From positions 3,224,001-3,288,000 of the forward strand of contig OZ246020.1 in the NCBI GenBank assembly GCA_965230795.1: a DNA stretch of 64,000 nt, read 5' to 3'. Below the pieces are notes generated by a model. The model was not told where the DNA came from. It made no database searches and saw only the letters and a program-made list of their open reading frames with translations. Of this stretch, positions 20,816 to 30,203 are shown piece after piece. The DNA is from PZPK01 sp965230795 (GTDB lineage Bacteria > Pseudomonadota > Gammaproteobacteria > Pseudomonadales > Oleiphilaceae). A program made the translations under genes and the position numbers. The number at the start of each line of letters is the position of its first letter. Position 1 is the stretch's first letter.

Positions 20816-21718
20816 CTAGCCGCCGTTTTCCGCGGCGGCCCTTGTCACGGATATGCCCGATCCAGCCCGGTAATAGATCAGCAAGCCAGCCAATACACAG
20901 CCTGTACCCAAGATCATCTGCAGGCTCACGTGCTCATTATTGAGCGTCGTCCCCAATATCAGCGCCAGCACCGGCGTAATCAAAGTCACCATTGCAACCG
21001 CTGTTGCACCAAGGGTACGTACGATAAAAAAGTAAGCTGCAAAACCGATCAGTGAACCAAAAACCGAAAGGTACACCACTGCCCAGGGGGAGTGACTCTG
21101 CCAATCCAATTGAGGTATCTGACCATCAAGAAAAAACCAGGCCAGCAAAAACAAGGGGCTGGCACTGATCAGGGTCCCAACAGTAATACTCAGGGGATGC
21201 GCATGATATTGCTCACGCTGAACCAGAACGCCTCCCAGACTGTAAAGACAAACGGCCAAAAGCAATAGCGCCACTCCAATCCAGCCCTGCTCATGGACTA
21301 CCCATTCATCGAGACAAATCACTGCCAGACCGATAAAGGACAGCAAAAAGGCAAACCAGCGTTCAAGATTGAATTCCGCCTTGCCGAGTAGCAAGGTCGA
21401 GAATAGATTCGAGCAAACAGGTGCCAGCGCAAACAGCACAGATATCAGGCCCGAGGGAATATAATTCGCCGCCTGATAGGTGCACATCATCGCACCAAAC
21501 ACGCCCATCAGGGAATAACGATAGGTCTTACGGGCTTTACGATCCCACGACACTGGAATTCCCAGGGCTTTGAGAATTCCGTAACCCAGAACTGCCGCAA
21601 TGACCATGCGCAAACCTACGGCCACTTCTGGGCTCAGGGTTTCGTTGCTCCAGGCAATAGCCAGAGGCGTGGTCGACCAGATTAAAATAATGCTGGCGTA
21701 AGCAATTTGCACAGACAT
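20816..21718 (-). CDS. DMT-superfamily transporter (EamA type), second copy
   Basis: Inner-membrane transporter, 300 aa, ten helices in two EamA repeats. The first repeat has IPSGLISVLFALAPVCSNLFSTLLLGKAEF; the second ends with GATAVAMVTLITPVLALILGTTLNNE. It is not closely similar to the other DMT transporter at 16.9-17.9 kb. Start ATG 21718 with GAGGACCCAAC upstream. The 3' end contains a GC hairpin (GCCGCCG/CGCGGCGG, 20820-20840) within the coding sequence. Substrate unknown. A hairpin in the 5' leader region (21789-21814) is noted separately. Confidence 0.85.
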   Translation of the reverse strand: MSVQIAYASIILIWSTTPLAIAWSNETLSPEVAVGLRMVIAAVLGYGILKALGIPVSWDRKARKTYRYSLMGVFGAMMCTYQAANYIPSGLISVLFALAPVCSNLFSTLLLGKAEFNLERWFAFLLSFIGLAVICLDEWVVHEQGWIGVALLLLAVCLYSLGGVLVQREQYHAHPLSITVGTLISASPLFLLAWFFLDGQIPQLDWQSHSPWAVVYLSVFGSLIGFAAYFFIVRTLGATAVAMVTLITPVLALILGTTLNNEHVSLQMILGTGCVLAGLLIYYRAGSGISVTRAAAENGG

Positions 21719-22078
21719 GTTGGGTCCTCATTTCGGGGTCATGAAACCCTTCAAGGACAACAGAAAAAGTGGGATAAACGGTAAGGTCCAAGCCACAATT
21801 TTTGCTGTGGCTTGAAGAATCGAAAAGTCTAACTCAGAATACTTCAGGCCACTGGCAAGCCATCTTTGCGATGGCCACACACCATAGCATCACTACCCGA
21901 CTTGCTGCCGCGCGGGAAAGTCGACGTGTGTTGAAAATCGCCGATGTGATGACTGAAGTATTCGTGATTGAAGCGTTCATGCAGAGGATAATGCGATCCG
22001 CTGCGAGACTTGTCAACGCTTAAATGGAAAAGAACAGAAAATGAAAAGTAGGGACTGCGAATTGAGCAGACTTTGGCT
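21719..22078. other. 360-bp intergenic region with a hairpin
   Basis: Between two minus-strand genes. It contains CAAGCCACA (21789-21797) and TGTGGCTTG (21806-21814), a perfect 9-bp inverted repeat with an 8-nt loop, 70 bp upstream of the transporter start. Short open frames in 21802-22023 have no ribosome-binding site or recognisable product, and I reject them. The hairpin could be a terminator for the upstream gene or a leader structure, but it has no T-run on either side. Confidence 0.4.
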
Positions 22079-22639
22079 TCAATCCCCGATCACAGATTCC
22101 CAGCGCGGCGTTGATTCAGCAACATAACTGCCGGTGAACTGATTCGTTAGTCCTTCTTTGGAATTGTACCAGCGCAAGCAGCAGTAGTCGGGGTTAGGCC
22201 CCATATCAAACCAGTGCTTCACCCCTTTGGGAATACAGATAAAATCGCCGGCACCGCACTGCACAATATGAATCCGTTCTTTGGCATGCACGTAATAGAG
22301 GCCTGTACCGCGAAGAAAGAAACGTACTTCATCTTCACTGTGAGTATGTTCAGACAGGAATTTGTCACGCAACAACACCATATGGGGGTCGTCGCCACCG
22401 ATGCAGACGAGGTCAGCAATACTGCAAGCAAACTCATCCTTTACTTGGGCCACTTCTTTTTCATAACGCTTGAGCATGTCCTGCTCAGAATCAAATTGGC
22501 AATTTTCATGAGAGCGCAGTTGCCACTGTTCAAAACGAATTCCATCGGCCGCCAGATGCCCCGCCACATCCTCGATATCCGTGGATATCAGATAGGGCTT
22601 ACGCATATTGAACTGGCTGTAAAGGGTTAACTGGCTCAA
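22079..22639 (-). CDS. mtnD: Acireductone dioxygenase (ARD/ARD')
   Basis: Cupin metalloenzyme of the methionine salvage pathway that oxidises 1,2-dihydroxy-5-methylthiopent-1-en-3-one; Fe and Ni forms give different products. 186 aa from a TTG at 22639 (CAGG upstream), which yields the expected short N-terminus (SQLTLYSQFNMRKPYLIS); a longer open frame to 22789 has no family counterpart. Metal ligands are His, His and Glu in EHTHSEDEVRFFLRGTG and the distal His in PKGVKHWFDMG. No other mtn gene is in the window, so it is an isolated copy. Confidence 0.88.
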   Translation of the reverse strand: MSQLTLYSQFNMRKPYLISTDIEDVAGHLAADGIRFEQWQLRSHENCQFDSEQDMLKRYEKEVAQVKDEFACSIADLVCIGGDDPHMVLLRDKFLSEHTHSEDEVRFFLRGTGLYYVHAKERIHIVQCGAGDFICIPKGVKHWFDMGPNPDYCCLRWYNSKEGLTNQFTGSYVAESTPRWESVIGD

Positions 22640-22930
22640 GTGACCAACCTGCCTCGTGTTGCTTTCTATCGAACGGAATGCCGAACAAGGATCAAACGCT
22701 AACGAAACTATCTCAAACGAAGCGCGCGTGTGAACTGCTTTAGTGTTGCAGAAAAATACCGAATAACCAAAGCGGCTTTGTGTCCGCACACGACTTTTTT
22801 CACGCTTATGACATTGTTTTACCTTTAATTATTGCCAAGCAGAAAAATCCGTTACGGAGATCAGACATCAGGTAACAAGGCTTGTTCTGATGTTGCGGGA
22901 TGTATCCATAATCCGCGAAAAAAGTAAGCC

Positions 22931-23917
22931 TCAACCATCCCGTTGACGACGGGCGCGTATCAAATCCGCCGCAATAGATACCGCAATTTCGGGGGGTGTT
23001 TTGCTGCCAATATTCATACCGATGGGTGCATGTAAACGCGCCAGCTGGCCCTCTGTGATCCCCAAAGAAAGGAGACGCTCCCGCCGCTTTGCGCTGGTGC
23101 GCTCTGAGCCCATGGCGCCCACATAAAAACAATCACCCTCCAGCGCCGCCAACAAGGCCAGATCATCGACCCTGGGATCATGAGCCAGGGCAAGCACTGC
23201 ACAATAGCGATGTTGAAACCGGCTGAATACCAGGTCGTCGGGCATACACTGCTCCACCCGTTCGCCCTCCAGCTCACTTCGCTGACGTTGCAGAAAGTTC
23301 TCACGTGGATCACAAAGGGTAATCTCGAAATCCAGACTTTTGGCCAGCTCGAGCAGGTAACCTGACACCTCGCCCGCACCGATCAATAACAACTGATTTT
23401 TCGGCCCCAGACAGTGAAGCAGCTGTTCGTGCTCCAGACTGACGCCCGGTTTGCCCGCATCACCAATTGCTTCAGAAATAGAAACAAGGCCCGTCGACAG
23501 ATCAACGCAACGCACGATACGTTTCGATTGACTCAGAGAATCGTACAGACGCTCAAAGTGCGCAAGCAAATCAGACTGTTGTTCACCGCCGCACTGCAGA
23601 CTTTCTACCAGCAACTCCAGGGTCCCGCCACAGGGAAGCTGCAATCGCTCCTGCTCTTCCGGTGACCCACCGTAACGTTTCAGAAAAGGCTGGGGAACGG
23701 GCGCGCGGGAAGCCAGTTCAGAGAACAGATCTTCCTCGATACACCCTCCGGAAAGGGAACCGACACTGCGATTAGCGGCAGGGTCAAATATGCAGAGACT
23801 GCCGGCGGGTCTGGGCGACGCCCCCCAAGTCGAAACAATCGTGATGAGCCACAGATCCTTGCCGGCACGCAAGCCTTCGCGCGCGGCATCGATCACCTTC
23901 AGATTAATGCCATGCAT
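22931..23917 (-). CDS. XdhC-family molybdenum hydroxylase maturation factor
   Basis: Cytosolic chaperone that binds molybdenum cofactor, helps add the essential sulfido ligand, and inserts it into xanthine-dehydrogenase-family enzymes; 328 aa. The N-terminal XdhC/CoxI domain has IVSTWGASPRPAGSLCIF and VGSLSGGCIEEDLFSE (the conserved SGGC-E motif). The C-terminal Rossmann-like domain has LLLIGAGEVSGYLLELAKSL, LALAHDPRVDDLALLAAL and YVGAMGSERTSAKRRERLL, ending LHAPIGMNIGSKTPPEIAVSI. It is third in the operon, 6 bp after the Mo-subunit gene, so it probably matures that enzyme. Confidence 0.93.
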   Translation of the reverse strand: MHGINLKVIDAAREGLRAGKDLWLITIVSTWGASPRPAGSLCIFDPAANRSVGSLSGGCIEEDLFSELASRAPVPQPFLKRYGGSPEEQERLQLPCGGTLELLVESLQCGGEQQSDLLAHFERLYDSLSQSKRIVRCVDLSTGLVSISEAIGDAGKPGVSLEHEQLLHCLGPKNQLLLIGAGEVSGYLLELAKSLDFEITLCDPRENFLQRQRSELEGERVEQCMPDDLVFSRFQHRYCAVLALAHDPRVDDLALLAALEGDCFYVGAMGSERTSAKRRERLLSLGITEGQLARLHAPIGMNIGSKTPPEIAVSIAADLIRARRQRDG

Positions 23918-23923
23918 AACCCA

Positions 23924-26191
23924 CTAGGACACCTTGAAAGGCATCGAACGGAAGCGCTGACCCGTGGCCGAGAACAGGGCTCCTGCAATGGCAGGTGCGA
24001 CCGGTGGCAATCCTGGCTCGCCCACGCCGGTTGGCGCTTCATTGCTATCGATAATGATGGTCTCGATCTCCGGCGACTGGTTCAGTCGCAACATGGCATA
24101 GTCGTGGAAATTGCTCTGCTTGACCTGACCATCCTCGATTTCGATATCTCCGTACAAGGCCGCTGTGATGCCGAAAATAATGCCGCTTTCCATCTGCATG
24201 CGGACAATATCCGGATTGACAACAAAGCCGCAATCCACCGCGCATACCACCTTGAGAACCCGGATTTCGCCGTATTCCACTTTCAGCTCCACCAGCTCTG
24301 CCACGTAGGATCCGAAAGACTTATGCACGGCGATACCCTGATGCACACCGGCCTCGGTCTGACGTCCCCACTGGCCTTTTTCGGCAACCGTATCGAGCAC
24401 CTTCAACCAGCGGGGCGAGTTGGCCAGCATGGCACGCTTGAACTGATAACTGTCCTGACCTTTGGCATGGGCCAGTTCATCCAGAAAGCTTTCAATAACG
24501 AAGGCATTGTGGGAATGCCCCACCGAACGCCAGTAGGATACCGGCACGCCTGCATCCGCCTTGGTATGTCTGACTTCAATGGAGGGAATATCGTAGACAA
24601 TCTCTTCCGCCCCTTCCTGGGGTGATCGGTCTTCCGGTGTGAGCGGCGTACCCTCGGTCATAAGGCCGGAATAACCCAGCGTGCTGTACATAAATTCGGG
24701 CGCCCAGGGGAACATGGCAGGTGCCGCATCCCAGACATACCAATCCATAATTTTGGGACAGACAATCTGGTGATCCCAACCCGACAAAGCCCCTTTGCTG
24801 TCAAAACTGGCGCGCATGCGATGCAGACTGGCTGGGCGATAAAAATCATTCTGTGTGTCTTCTTCCCGTGACCACACCAGTTTAATAGGCGCTCCAGCAA
24901 GAAAGGAGATCTCAGCCGCTTCGGCGATATAGTCCTGATTCAGCCGACGACCAAAGCCTCCACCCAGAAACTGGTTGTGAATAACCACATCATCGAGAGA
25001 CACGTCCGTCACCTTGGCGACAGCGACCTGAGCAATATCCGGTGCCTGGGTACCGGTCCAGATATCGGCTCGACCATCACGAACGTGCGCCACGCAGTTC
25101 ATCGGTTCCATGGTCGCGTGAGCCAGAAACGGCGCCTGATACTCGGCCTCAATTACCTGCTCCGCGTTCTTCAGGGCTTTGTCGATATCACCTTCACTGC
25201 GCTTACTGTCACCCTCATCTTCATCTGCAAGCCGGCGATATAAATCGAATACAGCCGCCGTATTCTTCGGAGTATCTTCAGGTCGCTCCCAATCAATGGA
25301 TAGTTTTTCCTGTGCCTTGCGCGCATGCCAGTACGAACGTGCCACAATTGCTACGCCGGAGCGAATGGCGTGAACCGATTCCACTCCCGGCATGGCGGCT
25401 ACTTCCGCCTGATTGAAACCCTTGATGCTCCCTTTGTTCTCCGTGTTATCACCCACATAGGGCGAGCGGCTGACGACGGCATAACGCATGCCTTCCAATT
25501 CAACATCAATACCGTATCCGGCCTTACCGCTTACCTTGTCGACGCTATCCAGACGTTGGTTACGCTTGCCGATGTACTTAAAATCAGCATTAGGCGTCAA
25601 CGGCAGGGGATCAGGAATATCCTGCTTTGCTGCCAGCTTCGTCAGGCTGCCAAAACTCAGAGCCTTGCCTGATGCCGGATGAGTCACCTCGGCATTCTCC
25701 ACCTTCAAGTAAACACCGGGTACCTGAAACACTTCCGATGCGGCGGCCAGCAACAGCTCTCTTGCCGCAGCACCAGCCTCCCGAATCTGTCCCCAGCTGC
25801 TCGACAAACTGTTGCTGCCGCCAGTCAATTGCAGCCCATAATCCGGATTGCGATATACTTTTGCAGCGCCCGCAAAGCGCACCTGAATGCGTTCCGGGTC
25901 TGTTCTCAACTCCTCCGCCAAAAGGGTTGTCAAACCAGTGTAGGCGCCCTGTCCCATTTCAACGCGATCAAGGGTAAACAGCACCGTGTTGTCCGGTTGG
26001 ATCTCCAGCCACGCATTGGCCTGCCAAACCCCGCTATCATCCATCTCACGTGAGCTAAATGTGCTACAGGCACCCAGCCCCAAACCGAGGGACAAGCCGC
26101 CCGCGACTCCCGTGGAAACCTTGATAAATTGCCGACGACTGGACGGAATACCAAGGGCTGTTTGCGCAATGGACTTTGAATTGGTCTGCAT
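23924..26191 (-). CDS. Molybdopterin-binding large subunit of an IorB-type aldehyde/isoquinoline oxidoreductase
   Basis: 755 aa, member of the xanthine dehydrogenase family like isoquinoline 1-oxidoreductase beta. A twin-arginine signal (SSRRQFIKVSTGVAGG) directs it to the periplasm folded, with a lipobox-like GLGAC after the hydrophobic stretch. Cofactor-binding features include TLDRVEMGQGAYTGLTTLLAEEL, FLGGGFGRRLNQDYIAEAAEI and the C-terminal NEAPTGVGEPGLPPVAPAIAGAL, whose catalytic Glu (VGEPG) is kept. Start 26191 follows GGAGG. The organic substrate cannot be told from sequence: aldehydes or N-heteroaromatics are typical. Confidence 0.9.
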   Translation of the reverse strand: MQTNSKSIAQTALGIPSSRRQFIKVSTGVAGGLSLGLGLGACSTFSSREMDDSGVWQANAWLEIQPDNTVLFTLDRVEMGQGAYTGLTTLLAEELRTDPERIQVRFAGAAKVYRNPDYGLQLTGGSNSLSSSWGQIREAGAAARELLLAAASEVFQVPGVYLKVENAEVTHPASGKALSFGSLTKLAAKQDIPDPLPLTPNADFKYIGKRNQRLDSVDKVSGKAGYGIDVELEGMRYAVVSRSPYVGDNTENKGSIKGFNQAEVAAMPGVESVHAIRSGVAIVARSYWHARKAQEKLSIDWERPEDTPKNTAAVFDLYRRLADEDEGDSKRSEGDIDKALKNAEQVIEAEYQAPFLAHATMEPMNCVAHVRDGRADIWTGTQAPDIAQVAVAKVTDVSLDDVVIHNQFLGGGFGRRLNQDYIAEAAEISFLAGAPIKLVWSREEDTQNDFYRPASLHRMRASFDSKGALSGWDHQIVCPKIMDWYVWDAAPAMFPWAPEFMYSTLGYSGLMTEGTPLTPEDRSPQEGAEEIVYDIPSIEVRHTKADAGVPVSYWRSVGHSHNAFVIESFLDELAHAKGQDSYQFKRAMLANSPRWLKVLDTVAEKGQWGRQTEAGVHQGIAVHKSFGSYVAELVELKVEYGEIRVLKVVCAVDCGFVVNPDIVRMQMESGIIFGITAALYGDIEIEDGQVKQSNFHDYAMLRLNQSPEIETIIIDSNEAPTGVGEPGLPPVAPAIAGALFSATGQRFRSMPFKVS

Positions 26192-26192
26192 C

Positions 26193-26690
26193 TCAGGCCT
26201 CCTTCTGCATGGCGTCATAGCCCAGATCAACTCCAGCCTGCATGGCCGACGACGCCTCTTTTATCGCCGCTCGAATTCGCGGGTAGGTACCGCAACGACA
26301 GATATTGCCGGACATAGCATTATCGATATCACTGTCGCTGGGATTGGCATTGCTTGCCAGCAGAGAGCTGGCTGACATGAGCTGGCCAGACTGACAGTAA
26401 CCACACTGGGGGACATTATGCTTTATCCAGCTTTGCTGGAGTGGATGCAATGAGTCACCATCGGCCAAGCCCTCGATCGTGGTAATCTCTTGTCCGTCGA
26501 CAGCCGATATGGGAGTGATACAGGATCGAATTGCACTACCATTGAGGTGCACCGTGCACGCACCGCAGAGCCCCTTGCCACATCCGAACTTGGTGCCTTT
26601 CAAACCGATCTCATCCCGGATAGCCCAGAGCAAAGGCATCTCCGGATCGATATCCAACTGAATAGTTTTGCCATTCAGACGTATTTGCAT
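26193..26690 (-). CDS. [2Fe-2S] small subunit of IorA-type molybdenum hydroxylase
   Basis: 165 aa electron-transfer subunit. The plant-type ferredoxin cluster is bound by KFGCGKGLCGACTVHLNG with a further Cys in SAIRSC; the second, four-helix cluster domain has PQCGYCQSGQLMSA and GNICRCGTYPRIRAAI. Eight ligand cysteines are present. No signal peptide is seen, consistent with hitch-hiking export with the Tat-bearing partner. It is the first gene of a minus-strand operon: small subunit, Mo subunit (1-bp gap), XdhC. Start ATG 26690. Confidence 0.93.
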   Translation of the reverse strand: MQIRLNGKTIQLDIDPEMPLLWAIRDEIGLKGTKFGCGKGLCGACTVHLNGSAIRSCITPISAVDGQEITTIEGLADGDSLHPLQQSWIKHNVPQCGYCQSGQLMSASSLLASNANPSDSDIDNAMSGNICRCGTYPRIRAAIKEASSAMQAGVDLGYDAMQKEA

Positions 26691-27013
26691 CGTCGTCTCC
26701 CATCATGTGCTGTACTTATGATTATCTTCAGCTCATTGCTGTAGCCACGGTATTTTTGAGTCAGGAGCAGCAATAAAGCATCAAATAAAAGCTGCAAGCC
26801 CCCATAAGTGACCCGCGGTCATCTAAAGCAAAATACTATGCGCCTGACCAGGCTAAATCAAGGCCAGTGAATGGAATTCTCCCGACCATGATGGAAGCGA
26901 CATATTTACTTTATTGATACTGGGGAATAGGGAGAATGAATACTTACTGAAATTCAGATGGTTAGAAAAAACAGCGCCTTGAGCCGGACACTTCGGTGTA
27001 GCGGAGATACAAT
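26691..27013. other. 323-bp gap upstream of the molybdenum hydroxylase operon
   Basis: Between the Smr gene end and the [2Fe-2S] subunit start, both on the minus strand. It must hold the operon promoter, but I see no convincing -35/-10 pair or operator. A T-run (minus strand, near 26970) follows a weak ACAC-GTGT hairpin after the Smr stop; it is not strong enough to call a terminator. Confidence 0.3.
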
Positions 27014-27580
27014 TTATTTGAGACCAAACTGCTCGCGATTGTTTTGCTTTGAATGGGCGCCCTTTTTGAGCATTACGTACACCGCACCGGTGCCACCATG
27101 ACGTTTCTGGGCGGAGTGAAAAGCCAGCACTTCTTCGATTTGGGGTAACCACACCGACAAGTGGCTTTTCAGCAATGCGACCTTGTCAGGATTGCGTTCG
27201 CCCTTGCCGTGCAGAATGATTACCGTGCGCAGCTCATAGTGAAAGCACTCACGCAGAAACTGAAACACTTCACGACGCGCTTCATCAACGGTCATACGGT
27301 GCAGATCGAGTCGTGCCTCGATGTCATACTGTCCCATTCGCAGTTTCTTGTAGACACCATGCTGCACCCCATCACTGCGATACTCCAGCAGGTCGTTGGA
27401 CTTCAGCTTCGGCACGTCGGTTGAGACAAGGGGGTCACGATTCATCCGATTATTAACCGCCAGACTGCGGCGCACGACCTTCCCCGGTGTATCTTCCTGC
27501 TTCTTGTGCAATACCGCCCGATTCTGCCGCAGCGGCTTCACATCGGACATTTCCCTGGCAAACAGATCGTCATCAGACAT
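27014..27580 (-). CDS. Smr-domain protein
   Basis: 188 aa from the ATG at 27580 (MSDDDLF), the expected start for the short Smr family; the open frame continues upstream but overlaps the LysR gene. The N-terminal half is charged linker. The C-terminal Smr domain (about residues 95-180) has the motifs ARLDLHRMTVDEARREVFQF (LDLHG-type, here DLHR), VIILHGKGERN (the HGxG motif) and GGTGAVYVMLKKG. Smr domains nick or bind branched nucleic acids, and some act on stalled ribosomes. It lies 31 bp downstream of the LysR gene. Confidence 0.87.
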   Translation of the reverse strand: MSDDDLFAREMSDVKPLRQNRAVLHKKQEDTPGKVVRRSLAVNNRMNRDPLVSTDVPKLKSNDLLEYRSDGVQHGVYKKLRMGQYDIEARLDLHRMTVDEARREVFQFLRECFHYELRTVIILHGKGERNPDKVALLKSHLSVWLPQIEEVLAFHSAQKRHGGTGAVYVMLKKGAHSKQNNREQFGLK

Positions 27581-27611
27581 TACAGCACCCGTACTTGAAA
27601 CCAGATCCAGC

Positions 27612-28589
27612 CTAACTCGCGACCTTGCTCTTTTCCATACGCGACATAATGGCTGGATTAACATTGAACATGTCTCCCAACGCTTCCCAGGGCGGCACCG
27701 GCTGACAGTTCGAGAAGATAAAATCGGTGAATGCAGTCACTTTGGAGGGTGGCTCTCTGCGACTGGGGTAAACCAGGTAGAAGGTTCGCTCAACAAAGGG
27801 GGTTTCAGGCAGGAGCGTGACAAGTCGACCAGCCTTCACATCTTCGGCAATCAGAATCTGCGGAGCGGCGCCGATCCCCAAACCTTCGATGACCATGTTT
27901 TTGATCATTTCCATGTCGTTGGCGATCATTCGCGATTTGACTTCCACTTCCTGATGCTGACCATTGGTACCCGAAAACATCCATGGTGCCGCAGGGTGGG
28001 AAATACAAATGTGATTTTGCAGGTCATCGAGGTTTCTTGGCGCGCCATGCTTGCCCAGATACTCAGGCGATGCACACAGAGACAAACGCGCAGTACCCAG
28101 ATTTCGTGTAACCAGGCTGGAATCCGATAGAGGCCCGATGCGGAATGCGATATCAATTTCCTCATCCAGCATATCCAGTTGCTTGTCATCCGAGATAATT
28201 TCGATGTCTACCTTGGGATAGTGTTCCAGGAAGCTCTTGATGGTGCTGACAAAAAATGGTGTGCCGAAAGACAGCGGCGTGCTGATTCGCAACAACCCGC
28301 TGGGCTCTGCCTGCATATTGTTGACAACCCGATCGGCCTCTTCCGCCTGCTCCAGCATGCGCACACAATGCTGGTAGTAGAGTTTACCGGTTTCCGTGGG
28401 CTTCAGGTTTCGGGTCGTACGGTTAATTAATCGCACCCCAACCCGCTTTTCCAACTGGCTGACCTTACGGCTGACTGTTGACTTGGGTAACTTCAGTTTG
28501 TCCGCGGCCCGGGTAAAACTTCCAGAGCCAACAACGACGGCGAAAATCGCCATTTCATTCAAATCCTGCATTCCACCACCTATACGCAT
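27612..28589 (-). CDS. LysR-family transcriptional regulator
   Basis: 325 aa, start ATG 28589 with AAGGAG 6 nt upstream. The N-terminal winged helix contains FAVVVGSGSFTRAADKLKL and the recognition helix KSTVSRKVSQLEKRVGVRL, then the usual LINRTTRNLKPTETGKLYYQHC. The effector domain contains FRIGPLSDSSLVTRNLG and EGLGIGAAPQILIAEDV. It belongs to the CrgA/AaeR-like subgroup by overall pattern. The next genes downstream (Smr, then the Mo hydroxylase operon) are on the same strand; no divergent target is adjacent, so what it regulates is unclear. Confidence 0.9.
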   Translation of the reverse strand: MRIGGGMQDLNEMAIFAVVVGSGSFTRAADKLKLPKSTVSRKVSQLEKRVGVRLINRTTRNLKPTETGKLYYQHCVRMLEQAEEADRVVNNMQAEPSGLLRISTPLSFGTPFFVSTIKSFLEHYPKVDIEIISDDKQLDMLDEEIDIAFRIGPLSDSSLVTRNLGTARLSLCASPEYLGKHGAPRNLDDLQNHICISHPAAPWMFSGTNGQHQEVEVKSRMIANDMEMIKNMVIEGLGIGAAPQILIAEDVKAGRLVTLLPETPFVERTFYLVYPSRREPPSKVTAFTDFIFSNCQPVPPWEALGDMFNVNPAIMSRMEKSKVAS

Positions 28590-28763
28590 GGAGCTCTCCT
28601 TTATCCCAACTATGGAACAGTAGACGAGAATCTAGCGCATAAATTGCAAAATAGGAATAGGCTGGAAGCGGCGATTACAGAAAATTACCATGCAATCTCG
28701 CCAGAATACGACGCCAGTCTGCCATCGATCATTGCTGTAGACCCAGGACAGAGTCGAAGCATA

Positions 28764-29759
28764 CTATTCCGGACGCGAGCACTCACCGCGGGAACGATCC
28801 AGACGACAGCGGATTTTCCATAAGAGTTTGAGCGCAGTGGGGTGATTTACCTTATCTTCCTTGAGCGCAATCCGGACGCGTTTACTGAAATGATCAATGT
28901 CATCCTGAGTGAATTGCCCTATCTCGATCCAGTACTTTTGGGGAATCTCGGCTTCCGCATCTTTCACCATCTTATCGATAGCTTCCAGTCGAGTCAGAAT
29001 ATAGCGGCGCATGTTGTAGCCGAAATCTTCCGGAAATTCATCTTTGCGGGCCACGGTCTGCAGCATACCGTAGTAAAGACGATAATTGATGATGCCGCCG
29101 TTGTCACCGAGACCGTGATATAACTCGAAGGTGTTGTAGGCCAGAGCCGGCATCAACAGAATATCAACGTTCCCGTTATTAAACTGGGCCGCGAAGGTCG
29201 AGAGGGTGGTACCAACTGGCGTGGCACCGGCAAGCCTGGCAAATTTCATAGCCTGCGGATCATTATTCAGCACCGACATCCGTTTTCCAGCAAACGCATC
29301 AATACTATCGATGGAGCGATCATTGACAAAGGCATACATGGAGCCAACCGGGAACGTGGCAACCACTTCATATTCACCCTGGGTCATCAATTGCCCAGCT
29401 CGCGGACGTGCCAGCGTGGCCAATGCCAATTCAAGACCTTTCTTGGAATTGATGGCCCCGATAGCATCCATAGTGCCGCCGAACTTGACGAACTGACGGG
29501 ACAAGATCGCACTCAATAATACCGCTTCACAATTGCCCGCCTTGAATTCATTGGCGGCGACTTTTTCATCGGTATAGGCAATAAATCGAATACTCAGGCC
29601 CCAGGCCTGAGCTTTTGGAATCAAGTCGGAATAGAAAGACATCACCGGACCGTTACGACCAACGGGGTCCCACACACAGAAGACTTTACGCTCAAGCGCA
29701 AACACGGACGTACTCAGAATGGACAGCAATACAGCAACTATTACGTGGCTGACCTTCAT
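28764..29759 (-). CDS. Periplasmic solute-binding protein (DUF6091-like)
   Basis: 331 aa with a Sec signal peptide (MKVSHVIVAVLLSILSTSVFA). The start is supported by GAGGAGTCAGACAAT. The fold resembles DctP/TAXI-type solute-binding proteins: ELALATLARPRAGQLMTQGE, MYAFVNDRSIDSIDAFAGKRMSVLNNDPQAM and MLQTVARKDEFPEDFGYNMR. Similar proteins in marine gammaproteobacteria are annotated as putative solute-binding protein or DUF6091. No transporter genes are adjacent, so the ligand is unknown. The mature protein has cysteines (VFCVWDP, AGNCEAV, KIRCRLDRSRGECSR) that may pair. Confidence 0.75.
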   Translation of the reverse strand: MKVSHVIVAVLLSILSTSVFALERKVFCVWDPVGRNGPVMSFYSDLIPKAQAWGLSIRFIAYTDEKVAANEFKAGNCEAVLLSAILSRQFVKFGGTMDAIGAINSKKGLELALATLARPRAGQLMTQGEYEVVATFPVGSMYAFVNDRSIDSIDAFAGKRMSVLNNDPQAMKFARLAGATPVGTTLSTFAAQFNNGNVDILLMPALAYNTFELYHGLGDNGGIINYRLYYGMLQTVARKDEFPEDFGYNMRRYILTRLEAIDKMVKDAEAEIPQKYWIEIGQFTQDDIDHFSKRVRIALKEDKVNHPTALKLLWKIRCRLDRSRGECSRPE

Positions 29760-30203
29760 ATTGTCTGACTCCTCATGGTCAAAGCGATATCGAATCTCTA
29801 TTAATAATAGTGGCGACTCAAAAGTCTGCTGTTCTGAAATTCGATGTGCACGCCAAGCAAGCCAGAGGGACAGTTAAACTTCGCGGGCCTTTTCTTATAA
29901 TCATCTTGGTATCACGGTATTTTTTTGCAGCGCTGCCTTTTGACAAAGCGACGCTTTTTTTAACCTGTTTTTTCTATTCTTGCACCGTCGCCGCGGCACG
30001 CGTCAGCGAAGCCGAGGCACGCAATCCAGTTCCCTTTGTTATCTGTTACAAGACATCATGCACTGTCATATGGACAGCATTGAACTGTAATATTGCTTGT
30101 ACGATTAATTGTTAGAAAATGGATACGGGAACGTTGCGTACTGCTTTGAACACGACACCCTATAACGAAGCAAACTGGCGTTCAAGCCCTAAACCGGATT
30201 TAT
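29760..30203. other. 444-bp divergent intergenic region without a recognised gene
   Basis: Lies between the divergent solute-binding-protein gene and miaA. It is AT-rich in places. TTGAAC (30080-30085) with GATTAA 17 bp on (30103-30108) is a weak promoter candidate for miaA, and TTGACA occurs at 29940-29945 without a matching -10. Short open frames (29810-30115, 30119-30313) lack ribosome-binding sites and homology. Nothing else is seen. Confidence 0.3.

Noticed and set aside
21802..22023. 73-aa open frame in the gap at 21.7-22.1 kb
   Set aside because: No Shine-Dalgarno, no recognisable motif and no conserved family.
29810..30115. 101-aa plus-strand open frame before miaA
   Set aside because: No ribosome-binding site, and hydrophobic content is by chance of T-runs.
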